Part shown: positions 17,707-26,825 of the stretch, in pieces | Layout of the letters: each line of letters starts with the position of its first letter | Numbering within the stretch: position 1 is the stretch's first letter | Origin: Candidatus Electrothrix scaldis | Lineage (GTDB): Bacteria; Desulfobacterota; Desulfobulbia; Desulfobulbales; Desulfobulbaceae | Direction of reading: 5' to 3' | Assembly: GCA_033584155.1 (NCBI GenBank) | Contig: CP138355.1 | Span: forward strand, 2,123,501-2,187,500 | DNA: 64,000 nucleotides | The notes under the pieces: generated by a model | The model's input: the letters and a program-made list of their open reading frames with translations, nothing else | Told to the model about the DNA's origin: nothing | Database searches by the model: none | Translations under genes and position numbers: made by a program

Positions 17707-18888
17707 ATGCAGGCAACCCCCCGAGAGATAACTGTTCCCTACCGACCGATTCCGCTCCCGATTCCAGAGGGTATAAAGCCCAATGAGTTTTTCAATAGCG
17801 CAGAGAATCTGCACGATCTGGTGCAGAACAACGGTCTGCTGCTCACCCCGGAAAATTTACTTCTCTACCGCAAGGCGTTAGGCCACAGTCGGGAATTTGA
17901 CACCTCTATCATATATAACACCTCCAAGTGCATTCTTGATCCGCTTGGACGACCTTCACGCCGTACTCAAGTGCCTGATCAAGTGCGGCAGGTCTGGAAT
18001 AGGATGAATCAGATCATCATCTCCTATATGTTGGAGCAGTATCCCGACCCAGAGGAGTGGCTTGTTCTTGCCGGAGAAGCCAGTCTGGACGCAACTTGGG
18101 CGCTGACCTCACCCGGTGTGCCAAGCATCCGCATGCTGCATAACCATTTTATCGTCTTCAGCAAGGAAGAGTTGCGGCAGGCAAAATTGGCTGACCCGAA
18201 CAATCCGAACCTAACCGATGGTGACCAGCACAGCCTTTTTGCAGAACATATCCCCCATGTATACCGGCAGTTCTTTACCAAGGCACTGGATTTGAAGATT
18301 CTGCAGGCGACACATAGGGAATTGACCCGGATTGGAGTGACTGGATACCCGCAGGGGCTCCCAAGCTGGGAGGTGCGCGGAGGTGTAGAAGCCCTGCAGG
18401 ATATCCGTTTCTGGCAGGAATACGATCTGGTGCTGAAAGGCTTTCTCGACTTTTACCGTACCTTCTTCGGACAAGTATCGACCCGCAATGCAGCTATGCC
18501 TAAACACGTTTATTTTCCAGAGCAGGTAGAGCAGGTGCTGCTTTATAATAACGATTTCCTCAAGACGGTCAAAAAGGTGCGTGACCGCTGCATCAAGGAC
18601 CCGAAGTACGCCAACAGTATCCGCTGGCAGCCAGCTTTTAAGCAACTTATCTATCGTAATGATGAAGGAAAACTGATTGTCACTATTAGCCAAAATTCGG
18701 TAGGTAATGCAATTACTGAGCTGCTGGGCGTGGTGGTGAATCGCGTCCCTGATGCCGAAGGTTATTCGGAGATTGAACCGAAGCTGATGGAGCGACTCTT
18801 TGAGTTGCGTCAACGGTTGATTGAGGCGGATCTGGGGATGCCGGTTAAAAATCAGTACTGGGATGGTGATGGTGCCGAGATGCAATGA
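17707..18888 (+). CDS. Conserved-looking protein of unknown function
   Basis: A 393-residue soluble protein I do not recognise. It has no signal peptide or membrane segment. Landmarks are an N-terminal proline-rich lead (PYRPIPLPIPEG), a LGHSREFDTSIIYNTSK block near residue 60, PSIRMLHNHFIVFSKEEL at about 139-156 and TRIGVTGYPQGLPSWEVRGG near 210. The HNHF segment recalls HIT/GalT-type nucleotidyl transferases, but this is not enough to assign a family. A TGGAGG ribosome site supports the start. It is followed 146 bp later by the AAA-type ATPase on the same strand, so the two may form a functional pair. Confidence 0.8.
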   Translation: MQATPREITVPYRPIPLPIPEGIKPNEFFNSAENLHDLVQNNGLLLTPENLLLYRKALGHSREFDTSIIYNTSKCILDPLGRPSRRTQVPDQVRQVWNRMNQIIISYMLEQYPDPEEWLVLAGEASLDATWALTSPGVPSIRMLHNHFIVFSKEELRQAKLADPNNPNLTDGDQHSLFAEHIPHVYRQFFTKALDLKILQATHRELTRIGVTGYPQGLPSWEVRGGVEALQDIRFWQEYDLVLKGFLDFYRTFFGQVSTRNAAMPKHVYFPEQVEQVLLYNNDFLKTVKKVRDRCIKDPKYANSIRWQPAFKQLIYRNDEGKLIVTISQNSVGNAITELLGVVVNRVPDAEGYSEIEPKLMERLFELRQRLIEADLGMPVKNQYWDGDGAEMQ

Positions 18889-18992
18889 GCAGGGCTGGCA
18901 TTGTCTGTTTTCCTTTATGTTATCGGCTTCATCATCATGTTATAAGCCTCAACTTACTTAATTTTTCACCGGAAATGCGCTCGTTAGCTGTG

Positions 18993-19004
18993 AATTGATC
19001 AATT
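18993..19004. promoter_or_regulatory. Perfect 12-bp palindrome, possible operator
   Basis: AATTGATCAATT lies about 30 bp before the ATPase start codon and is flanked by imperfect TTAGCT/AGCTAC arms. It could be a binding site for a regulator, but no regulator is known. Confidence 0.25.
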
Positions 19005-19034
19005 AGCTACAGCGTGATATCGAGGGGATAAGAT

Positions 19035-21389
19035 ATGGTCGCCAATAGTTCGAAAATTCTCATCCTGGGTTCCAATATAAAAATAACCAATCTTCCGGTA
19101 AAGGAAGTGAGTTTATTGCAGGAGGGCAGTCTGCCTGCCTATGGTTATAATCCGGGGGATAATATTGATCTTCTGGCTGGCCCTGTGAGTGTAGAAAAAG
19201 GACGTCTGGAACAATGCCTGACCTGGCTGAATTCCTATCTTGCTGAGTCTGGTCTCACCCCCCAGATTGATTCCCTGTCGTATGGAAGCGAGAAACAGGT
19301 CTATCAAACCTTCAAACGGCAGAAGACCGGTGGAAAAGATGATCGTGACGGCTGGTTCATGGTGAACCAGCTGCTCCCGTCTGAGGAACGTCTGAAAAAA
19401 TCATCTGACTTTGTGATCAGTGAGTACGAGTGCTCCGTGGTCGGGAATAATACCGGGATGGTCCTGATAGATGATTCCGGTGTTCCTCCGCAGGTCTGTG
19501 ACGATATGATGGCCTTAAATCCTGATATGTGGTGTATTGCGATGGGGATTTCTGTTGCCCACTGGCAGCAATGGGCCAAACGGCTTGGAAAGCGTTTCTC
19601 CCTGTTCTGTCGCCTTTCAGATCTGGAAACCACCCGGATGGAGATGGACTCAGCTGTTACCTGGGAAAGCATTGTGGCGATGTGCCTGCGGGCCCTGAAA
19701 GCAAGCGAGGTTGGGCTCTGGGATCCGCTGAACAATCGCTTCCTCTGCCATGTTGTTGTTGAGATGTTTCCGCATGCCATTCTCTATGTCGGCCCGGATG
19801 ACACTTTTTTTCGCTATCGCAAAGGCATGTTGCCGAAAAAGAGCTCGTTTAAAAAACGCGGCTCTGTTCCCTGTTACGATACGATGGTCACGGCCATGCT
19901 GACCATGAACATCTTTCGCTATAACTGTCTTGATTTCTGCCGCAATTGTTTTTTTGCTTTTTCAAAGCAGGTCTTGGTGAACTGGAAGGTGTTGAATGAT
20001 CATGGATATCTTTTTGACGGACAACTGAAGTTGCCCAAGCTGGATTTCGGCTCGGTTTGTCCGGCAGATTGGCCCTGCTCGGTCAGTGAATGCGGTGAGA
20101 ATCGCTCTTGCCGCGTACGGGGGGCATGGCGGCAAACCCAGGCTTCTGGGTGTCAATATGATTGTCCCTGCGCTTCTCCGGAGATGATCAGGAAGGACCC
20201 AAATTTTGTTGAATTACCCAGTGCATCTACCGAATTTGAAAAAAATCTAACCTTGGTATCCAGTCAATGCTGGGGGGAGGAAAAGAAAAAGGCACTGCGT
20301 TCCTTTTTTCATCGGAGGTATGAATCCCATTGTAACCTGCAAAGCGACGGGGTTCGCTATGCAGGCCATATTGACACCATCATTTCCGTGCTACAGTACC
20401 TAAAAGAAGAGGTCAATCGAGGTGCCGGTTTTGATAATCTGCCGATGTTTCAAATAGGTCACCTGCGGACCACGGACCCGGCGGAAATTGATCCGGTTGT
20501 CACCTTGCATCAGGTTATGGATTCCTATGTATCCAAGGAGTCGGTTCTTCGGCCCCTTTGTATAGGAATATTCGGACCTCCCGGCTCAGGGAAATCCTTT
20601 GCTGTTAAGCAGGTTGCCAGTGAGATAGCCCGTTATCACGAAGGGAATCCCTTCGATTTCTTTGAGTTTAATTTGACTCAATTTGCCAGCCCGGAGGAAA
20701 TTAACTCGGCAATTGATCCGGTCAGGGCTTCTGTGGCCCGAGGCCGGGTGCCTATCGCCTTCTGGGATGAATTTGACTGCCGATATAATGGTGATGAATT
20801 CGGTTATCTGCGCTTTTTTCTGCCCTCAATGCAGGATGGCGTAACCTATGTTCACGGTATTCCTTACCATATAGGGCGGGCTATCTTTGTCTTTGCAGGC
20901 GGTGTGAAGGCAAGCTGGGAAGGGATGGAGGACCTACTCTCCCCGAACAATCCTGAACGATTGAAAAGGGCTAGAATATTAAAAATACCTGATTTTATGA
21001 GCCGTCTTCGGGTGGTCCTGGATATTGACGGTATTGAAATTCCTGCCCATCTCTTGCAGGAATCAGCCACTGACGAGGATTTGGAAGAACTGCGTAGGAT
21101 ACTCCATAAACGTGCTCTGATTATCTCTCACCAGATGCAGACACATTGGAAAAAGGCTGCGCGGAAAAGTTCTGGGCTCCTGCTCCGCCTCCTCCTGGGT
21201 GAGTATAAATTTGGTGCCCGATCCATAGAGGCGGTGATTGAGGCCAGTCGGGCAGCTGATCGTCTGGTTTATGGCCTGCCGGAGCTGATCGCTCCGTCTG
21301 CGGCTCGTATCCATGCCAATTGGCGAGTGGAGCTGGAGCGTCGGATTGATCATGTTCGTAAGTCTACAGGGTTACGTGCTATTTGGTGA
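19035..21389 (+). CDS. AAA-type ATPase with PfkB-like N-terminus and cysteine cluster
   Basis: A 784-residue protein in three parts. Residues 1-300 resemble the PfkB/ribokinase-like region found in bacterial RyR/AAA proteins (TGMVLIDDSG, FSLFCRLSDL, VTWESIVAMCLRAL); this match is tentative. Residues about 341-382 hold a dense Cys cluster (CPADWPCSVSEC, then CRVRG, CQYDCPC) suited to binding zinc or an Fe-S cluster. Residues 500-784 are an ATPase with Walker A FGPPGSGKS near 513-521 and Walker B VPIAFWDEFD near 572-581. The ATG has GAGGGG upstream. The preceding 393-residue protein is a likely partner. Function is unknown. Confidence 0.82.
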   Translation: MVANSSKILILGSNIKITNLPVKEVSLLQEGSLPAYGYNPGDNIDLLAGPVSVEKGRLEQCLTWLNSYLAESGLTPQIDSLSYGSEKQVYQTFKRQKTGGKDDRDGWFMVNQLLPSEERLKKSSDFVISEYECSVVGNNTGMVLIDDSGVPPQVCDDMMALNPDMWCIAMGISVAHWQQWAKRLGKRFSLFCRLSDLETTRMEMDSAVTWESIVAMCLRALKASEVGLWDPLNNRFLCHVVVEMFPHAILYVGPDDTFFRYRKGMLPKKSSFKKRGSVPCYDTMVTAMLTMNIFRYNCLDFCRNCFFAFSKQVLVNWKVLNDHGYLFDGQLKLPKLDFGSVCPADWPCSVSECGENRSCRVRGAWRQTQASGCQYDCPCASPEMIRKDPNFVELPSASTEFEKNLTLVSSQCWGEEKKKALRSFFHRRYESHCNLQSDGVRYAGHIDTIISVLQYLKEEVNRGAGFDNLPMFQIGHLRTTDPAEIDPVVTLHQVMDSYVSKESVLRPLCIGIFGPPGSGKSFAVKQVASEIARYHEGNPFDFFEFNLTQFASPEEINSAIDPVRASVARGRVPIAFWDEFDCRYNGDEFGYLRFFLPSMQDGVTYVHGIPYHIGRAIFVFAGGVKASWEGMEDLLSPNNPERLKRARILKIPDFMSRLRVVLDIDGIEIPAHLLQESATDEDLEELRRILHKRALIISHQMQTHWKKAARKSSGLLLRLLLGEYKFGARSIEAVIEASRAADRLVYGLPELIAPSAARIHANWRVELERRIDHVRKSTGLRAIW

Positions 21390-21920
21390 GGTTGTTTTCA
21401 GAAGTAAATAGAGGAAAATTTCCAGAGGAAGGGCACATGAGTCAGCTAGTTAGAAACTCCGCTAAGTTTAGGGTGCTATTTCGCTATCTACCTTATTGTT
21501 TTTAGCAGCTTTTAGATTGGAGACTTTTATTGAGGTACTCTCGGGTATTTCTTCATAAGTTAAATGCAATAATAACATGATGATAATTGACAATAATATA
21601 GTAAATAAAAATTCCATTTTTTCATTCATAGGTAAATTCGTTTGGCAGATTTAAAAGTCGAAAAGCTAGCGTTCTGAAATTACATTAAAAATACAGCGGG
21701 TAGGTTAGCGTTGGAATGCTAGCGCTGAGCATTACAAAATATTTTTTCTACTACTTAATAGTACTATTTGATGGCACAATTTTCTACGAATATCACTCAG
21801 GGGTCGTTTAATAGGGGATTCACTTAAACTTAATTGTGTTTGTAATTATTTGTTTTGTTTGTGGTAAAATAAGATGCAAGCCCCGGTTAAATATAGAAAG
21901 AGGATATGCATCGCGATAGG
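21390..21920. other. AT-rich intergenic region
   Basis: 531 bp between the converging ATPase and coiled-coil genes. GCTAGCG occurs twice and an imperfect palindrome (ATGCTAGCGCTGAGCAT) lies at 21717-21733. No gene, clear terminator or promoter was identified. Confidence 0.4.
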
Positions 21921-22523
21921 CTACTGCTGGCGCAAATATTTCAGTTTGTTGTTCAATAGATCAAGATTGGCTTCAAGGTCCATGATTTGTTGCTGTAATC
22001 CAGAAGGTAGTTCCTCGGCATCTTGTGCTTGAGAAGAGAGCTGCTTGAGTTCACCTTCAAGATGTTTATATTCGCTTTCAGTCCTTTCAATGATCTGCAT
22101 CAGGCGAATGCGCTCTTTCTCCTGAATTTCTGTGAGATGAGAGGCTGTTCGCGCTTGGTTTTTAATCTGTTCGTATTCTAGCTCAATTTTTTTTAATTTC
22201 AGGATGAGTTGCTGTTGTTTCTCCTCGAGTTCTTGTTGTTTTTCTTCTGGAGCGGACTCTTTCAAAAGGCTGGAAATTTCATTTTGACCTGCTTCGATTC
22301 GGTCCAGTGCGTTTTGTAGACGAAATTGTTCATCTGGACGAGATTCAAAGAGATACTCTTCATAGAGGACTAGGCGTTTTGAACTGAGTAATTCCCATTG
22401 TTGTTCAAGTTTATCAAGAGGTTCGTCAGCTGGTGATGGAGTTCTTTTGGAATGATGAAGTGGGGCATCTCGTTGAGATTCAATATTCTTTCGAGAGAGC
22501 AGTTGTCGTATTTTTGTGAACAT
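21921..22523 (-). CDS. Coiled-coil protein of unknown function
   Basis: A 200-residue, highly charged, Glu/Gln-rich protein. Residues about 40-100 (LDKLEQQWELLSSKRLVLYE, then RPDEQFRLQNALDRIEAGQ) recall the helical adaptor pieces found in STAND-type proteins. Residues 95-200 are continuous heptad coiled coil. No membrane segment or enzyme motif is seen. It follows the acetyltransferase gene on the same strand by about 24 bp. A cytoplasmic scaffold is plausible; nothing more can be said. Confidence 0.7.
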   Translation of the reverse strand: MFTKIRQLLSRKNIESQRDAPLHHSKRTPSPADEPLDKLEQQWELLSSKRLVLYEEYLFESRPDEQFRLQNALDRIEAGQNEISSLLKESAPEEKQQELEEKQQQLILKLKKIELEYEQIKNQARTASHLTEIQEKERIRLMQIIERTESEYKHLEGELKQLSSQAQDAEELPSGLQQQIMDLEANLDLLNNKLKYLRQQ

Positions 22524-22546
22524 TCTCTGTTGTCTTGTTGAGGTTT

Positions 22547-23400
22547 TTACCCAATCTCAAAAGAAGTCACCCCGAAAAGTCGATCAAAGGGTAACCCTGG
22601 AAATTCCCCTGTGTACATCCTGGCTGTTTCAAAGGAGACTTTCATGTCATGGTGCTCAGCCCCAGAACCACCGCCGCTGGATTGACCTCGGGCGTATCGA
22701 GAAAGATAGTCTCTGTTGCCGCAACTTTGGATTTGAGGGCAAGAAAGAGAGATTCTGCCAGCTCAGGGGAGTCCGCGAAAAGAGGGCCTATTTTATAGCC
22801 CGTGCGGCATGGCCGGATAACGCCATAGCCTGCAAGATTTCCTCCATGCATGATCCCCAGGGCATGGCATCCTGGTTGGTTGATCCAGGCCTGGGTGAAC
22901 TGGGGTCGGTCATTCGGGAAAAAGGGGCGATCATATTGCTTCACCATGTCAAAGGGCAGGGTGGAGAGGGGGACGATGTTCGCATCCTGCGGGTCGCTTC
23001 CTCCACCTATGCCTTGGTAGCGAATGTTGCGATAGGCCAGTTTGAATCCAGACTTTTTGTAGTTTTCCTGCTGAGCAATAACCCCATCAAGACCGATGTT
23101 TCGTCTTTTGAGATATTCCAAGGCTACGTTCCAGAGGCGCAGGCCATAGCCCTTGCCTCGGTGCTCCGGTTTCACGATGTAGAAGCCAAGAAAACCAAAG
23201 GAGGCCGAGTAGCTGACAGCAGAGATAGTGGCAATGGGCTCCCCGTCAAGCAGGCCAAGCAGAAAACCATTCGGATCAGCTGCAAAATAGCAGTCTGCAT
23301 CGTGCAGCCCAGGATTCCAGCCCTCTTGGGCTGCCCATTCAACAGCAAGGTCCACCTCGTCTCGGGCCATCGTTCTGATGGTGTATTGTTTGTAATCCAT
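22547..23400 (-). pseudogene. GNAT acetyltransferase with a C-terminal frameshift
   Basis: The open frame (22642-23400, 252 residues) has an N-terminal GNAT domain (FYIVKPEHRGKGYGLRLW is the acetyl-CoA loop) and a second YitH/HolE-type C-terminal domain. It stops abruptly after NPAAVVLG. If one base is added in the G4 run at 22660-22663 (CCCC on the plus strand), translation continues as AEHHDMKVSFETARMYTG, then GLPFDRLFGVTSFEIG, and stops at 22547-22549, the ending expected for the family. So the gene is either frameshifted or carries a homopolymer sequencing error. The substrate is unknown. Confidence 0.82.
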
Positions 23401-23655
23401 GAGGAATATCTCTTTGTCATGTCATTATATGGAGGAAATCAAGAACAGCCTTCCTCTTCTTCTCCCTTCTTTCTCTCGCAACAACACCACATTACTCAAC
23501 CCTGCTTAAACAGCAAAGCGAAAACTATTGACTTCCTGTTCCAACTGCTCAATACTACAGCGGAAGAAACGGAGCCGGAGAGGTTCCGCCTGTTGTGCTG
23601 GAAGCAGAATCTTTTGATATTATACCGCAGGCTGTGGTCGAAATAAGAGAGAAAA

Positions 23656-25869
23656 ATGAATACAGAAAGTGAGGTTGAGGCTGTGGAATCCAGAGAGAAA
23701 AAATCCAGTGCGCAGGGCGGGAGCAAAGGCAGGCCAGAGTTTGATTTGACCTCCCCGGAATGGTACCTGAATCGGGAGCTGACCTGGCTGGAGTTTAATC
23801 GTCGGGTTCTGCATGAGGGGCAGGACGAACGCACCCCGCTTCTGGAACGGATCATGTTCCTGGCTATTATGGGCGGGAATCTTGACGAGTTCTTCATGAA
23901 GCGAATCGGTGGCCTTAAACAGCAGGTCGGGGCCGGGGTGCGCAAGCTTACTGTGGATGGTCGTACTCCGGGCGAGCAGATCGGCGAATGTCATGAGGTG
24001 GTCCGTAGTATCCTGACGCAGAAGGAACGGCTGGAGCAGGAATTATTCACCACACTGAGTGAAAAGGGCATCAGGATTGTCGGGTACAAAGAGCTTGATA
24101 AAGAGCAGCAACAGGAGGTGGATAATTATTTCCTTGAAAATATCTATCCGCTGCTGACGCCCCAGGGCATGGACCCGGCCCATCCCTTCCCCTTTATCTC
24201 CAATCTATCCATCAACCTGCTGGTGGTGACCAGGTACGAGCATGACGCTCATCCTTTTCTGAATCGTATCAAGGTGCCTACCGGGGTGGGGATTCCTCGT
24301 TTTATTCGGGTCGGGGGAGGGCATCTCTATATCCGTTTTGAGGATCTTATAGCCAATAATCTGGCCGTAGTTTTTCCAGGTTTGGTTGTGGAATCATGCA
24401 GCTTTTTCCGGGTCACCCGCAATGCTATTACTGAGCAGGACGGTGCTAATGCCAATGATCTGCTGGCCGTGATTGAGACGGCGTTGCGTAATCGGAAATT
24501 CGCCGAGATTGTTCGTCTGGAAGTGGATGCCAAGATGTCAGCAACTCATCGGGGCATGTTGGCTGCGGAATTGGGGATTGACGAGGACAAGGATGTGTTC
24601 ACCGTGGAAGGCATCATCGGTAAGCGGGATCTTTTTGAGATTGCTGCTATTGATCTCCCGGAATTTCATTATCCCCTGCACCAGCCCCTTGATCATTTCC
24701 GGTTGTCCGGAGATTCTCCCAATATTTTTCATCTGATCCGGGAAAAAGGTTCGCTTCTGTTCCAGCATCCTTACGAGTCTTTTGACAGCACGGTGCAGCG
24801 TTTTCTGCGCGAGGCCAGCCGTGACCCCAAGGTCCTGGCTATCAAGATGACCCTGTACCGCACCTCGGCAGGCTCCCGGATTATTCCCTATCTGCTGGAT
24901 GCGGCCCAGAACGGTAAGCAGGTGGCGGTGGTGGTGGAGCTTATGGCCCGTTTTGATGAGTCCGCCAATATCCGCTGGGCTGAGAATCTGGAAGAGGCCG
25001 GAGTCCATGTCACCTATGGTGTTGTTGGTTTGAAGACCCATTCCAAGGTCATCTTTGTAGTACGGAGGGATTTTGATGGTCTGCGCCGCTATGCCCATAT
25101 CGGGACCGGCAATTATCATGCAGGCACGGCCAGAATTTACTCCGATTTGGGCCTGCTTACCAGTGATCGGGTGATTGCCAAGGACCTCACCGAATTATTT
25201 AATTATCTGACCACCGGTTACGCGCCAGAGAGAAATTACCGCAAACTCTTGCCTTCACCCAGGGTGCTGAAAAAGGCCCTGCTGGAAAAAATTGAGCGGG
25301 AGATTGCCAATCACAGCAATAAAAATCCTGGCAGAATCCAGTTCAAGACCAATGCTCTGGAAGATAAGGACATCACAGCTGCCCTGTACAAGGCCTCTAT
25401 GGCCGGGGTGCAGGTGGATTTGCTGATTCGGGATACCTGTCGGCTCCGGCCCGGCGTTCCCGGTTTGTCGGAAAATGTTCGGGTTATTTCTATTGTAGGT
25501 CGCTTCCTGGAGCACAGCCGTATTTATTATTTCTATAATAACGGTGAGGAAGAGTATTTTATCGGCTCCGCTGATATTATGAAACGCAACCTGGAGGACC
25601 GGGTGGAGGTCATCACCCCGGTGGAGCAGGAAGAACTGTGTAAGGTCTTGCGGGAGGTCCTTGATGTTCAGTTGTCAGATCAGCGCAGTGCCTGGGAAAT
25701 GCAGTCCGATGGTCGTTATATTCAACGGACCAGCACCGGGGAGAATGAAAAAGGGAGCCATGAAATTTTGATCGAGAAGGCAGAAAAGCGTCTGTCTGAT
25801 GCCCAGGCCCTGTTTAGGTTAGAGCAGGGAAGGATGATGAAGCGGAAAAAAGGGCAGAGGAAGAAGTGA
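23656..25869 (+). CDS. ppk1: Polyphosphate kinase 1
   Basis: PPK1 reversibly polymerises ATP gamma-phosphate into polyphosphate at the membrane. The 737-residue protein shows the N domain (WYLNRELTWLEFNRRVLHE), the head domain, and two phospholipase-D-like C domains. RYAHIGTGNYHAGTARIYSD near residue 480 contains the autophosphorylated histidine region, and IKMTLYRTS and SVDLLIRDTCRL-like segments bind ATP. The length is normal, with a short charged N-terminal extension and a basic C-terminal tail (KRKKGQRKK). A class II ppk2 lies at 49326, so both families are present. Confidence 0.96.
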   Translation: MNTESEVEAVESREKKSSAQGGSKGRPEFDLTSPEWYLNRELTWLEFNRRVLHEGQDERTPLLERIMFLAIMGGNLDEFFMKRIGGLKQQVGAGVRKLTVDGRTPGEQIGECHEVVRSILTQKERLEQELFTTLSEKGIRIVGYKELDKEQQQEVDNYFLENIYPLLTPQGMDPAHPFPFISNLSINLLVVTRYEHDAHPFLNRIKVPTGVGIPRFIRVGGGHLYIRFEDLIANNLAVVFPGLVVESCSFFRVTRNAITEQDGANANDLLAVIETALRNRKFAEIVRLEVDAKMSATHRGMLAAELGIDEDKDVFTVEGIIGKRDLFEIAAIDLPEFHYPLHQPLDHFRLSGDSPNIFHLIREKGSLLFQHPYESFDSTVQRFLREASRDPKVLAIKMTLYRTSAGSRIIPYLLDAAQNGKQVAVVVELMARFDESANIRWAENLEEAGVHVTYGVVGLKTHSKVIFVVRRDFDGLRRYAHIGTGNYHAGTARIYSDLGLLTSDRVIAKDLTELFNYLTTGYAPERNYRKLLPSPRVLKKALLEKIEREIANHSNKNPGRIQFKTNALEDKDITAALYKASMAGVQVDLLIRDTCRLRPGVPGLSENVRVISIVGRFLEHSRIYYFYNNGEEEYFIGSADIMKRNLEDRVEVITPVEQEELCKVLREVLDVQLSDQRSAWEMQSDGRYIQRTSTGENEKGSHEILIEKAEKRLSDAQALFRLEQGRMMKRKKGQRKK

Positions 25870-25918
25870 GCCAGAAGTGAGCCTGGAGAGGGAAAAGGTA
25901 TATTGCAGGGAGTAAGGT

Positions 25919-26482
25919 ATGATAGGCCTTGAGAACATTGAAGTCGAAGCGGATACGGATGAGGCACAGATACTTGAAGATGAGGAGCTGAAAAAGGAGG
26001 ATGAAGAGAAAAATGCCCAGGCACAGCAGCGTATTCTCTATTATACCTATGGCGGTATGGCTATGGGCTTTGTTCCTTTTCCCCTGCTGGATCTGGCCGC
26101 ATTAAGTGCCTTGCAGTTGAAAATGTTGCATAGACTCTCTGAAATTTATGGGGTAGATTTCTATGGAAAACTGGGGCGCTCCGCAAGCAGTAGCCTTGTT
26201 GGTGGCCTTTTTCCTGTGGCCTCTGCTGCACCGGTGGCAGCCAGTTTGACCAAATTTATTCCGGGGATCGGCCATTTTCTGTCCTACGGGACCTTGGTGG
26301 TTCTCAACGGTGCTTCAACCTATGCAGTAGGGAAAGTTTTTGCCCGCCATTTTGCTTCCGGCGGTACCTTCCTGAATTTTGATCCTGACGCTGTGCGTGA
26401 TTATTTTGCTGAACAGTATGAAAAGGGCAAAGAGGTTGTTGCCGTGTTGAAAAAGAAAGGAAAACCAAGCAAAGAATTGTGA
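25919..26482 (+). CDS. DUF697 membrane-associated protein
   Basis: A 187-residue protein with an acidic N-terminal 35 residues and a DUF697 (YcjF-like) domain: GFVPFPLLDLAALSALQLKML, then GRSASSSLVGGLFPVAS, FIPGIGHFLSYGTLVVLNGASTYAVGKVF (landmarks about residues 46-140) and FARHFASGGTFLNFDPDAV. Two hydrophobic hairpins suggest membrane association. DUF697 usually accompanies GTPase domains; here it stands alone. It begins 49 bp after ppk1 with GGAG upstream and is probably co-transcribed with it. Confidence 0.85.
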   Translation: MIGLENIEVEADTDEAQILEDEELKKEDEEKNAQAQQRILYYTYGGMAMGFVPFPLLDLAALSALQLKMLHRLSEIYGVDFYGKLGRSASSSLVGGLFPVASAAPVAASLTKFIPGIGHFLSYGTLVVLNGASTYAVGKVFARHFASGGTFLNFDPDAVRDYFAEQYEKGKEVVAVLKKKGKPSKEL

Positions 26483-26502
26483 TCAGGTGGGGCTATATCT
26501 GC

Positions 26503-26508
26503 TATAAT
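26503..26508 (+). promoter_or_regulatory. Putative -10 box for the 44-codon gene
   Basis: A perfect TATAAT sits 62 bp before the small gene. The best -35 (TTGTGA at 26477) has a 20-bp spacer, longer than ideal. Confidence 0.4.
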
Positions 26509-26569
26509 AGATTATTGATAGAGCGTAATGAATAATGGGGATGATGTGTTACCTAAATGAGGACAGGTT

Positions 26570-26704
26570 ATGAAGACCAAGAAAGATGTGCCCAAAAAAA
26601 ATACCCTAAAGAAACCTTTGAGAAAAAAAGGCATTGTGTTGAGATCCCAGGTAAAGGCCGGAGGCTTCTGGGAGGATATGCGGGCCTTATATGGAATGAA
26701 ATGA
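26570..26704 (+). CDS. 44-residue basic peptide, candidate substrate of the adjacent exporter
   Basis: A short open frame starts at ATG 26570 after GAGGACAGG. The peptide begins MKTKKDVPKKNTLKKP and ends VKAGGFWEDMRALYGMK, with 14 Lys/Arg against 3 acidic residues. It has its own -10 box upstream and a Rho-independent terminator at 26737, so it looks like an independent transcript. A GG pair at residues 31-32 could be a C39 cleavage site leaving FWEDMRALYGMK, but the usual double-glycine leader pattern (hydrophobic at -4, -7 and -12) is absent. A competing frame at 26557 (65 residues) is less protein-like. Assignment as a precursor is inference from position. Confidence 0.5.
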   Translation: MKTKKDVPKKNTLKKPLRKKGIVLRSQVKAGGFWEDMRALYGMK

Positions 26705-26736
26705 GTGGATCCTCTGCTGGATGCATTCTTCTTTTT

Positions 26737-26780
26737 GCCACACTCTGGAGTTAGGATCAGACGTGTGGCTTTTTTGTTTT
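26737..26780 (+). terminator. Rho-independent terminator after the small peptide gene
   Basis: GCCACAC (26737-26743) pairs with GTGTGGC (26763-26769), followed by TTTTTTTGTTTT. It separates the 44-codon gene from the export operon. Confidence 0.82.
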
Positions 26781-26825
26781 ACTCAAGAATAATTGCGCGT
26801 TAGGCCAAGAGTAGAGTTCTTTTTG

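Noticed and set aside
22516-23646. 376-residue plus-strand open frame across the GNAT gene
   Set aside because: It spans two minus-strand genes and lacks any domain; the GNAT reading explains the sequence.
26570-26704. Classic double-glycine bacteriocin leader
   Set aside because: GG is present, but the hydrophobic residues expected at -4, -7 and -12 are Lys, Ser and Gly, so the leader call is not supported.
26557-26754. 65-residue open frame overlapping the 44-codon peptide
   Set aside because: It runs into the terminator stem, is Cys-rich and irregular, and has a poorer ribosome site than the frame starting at 26570.
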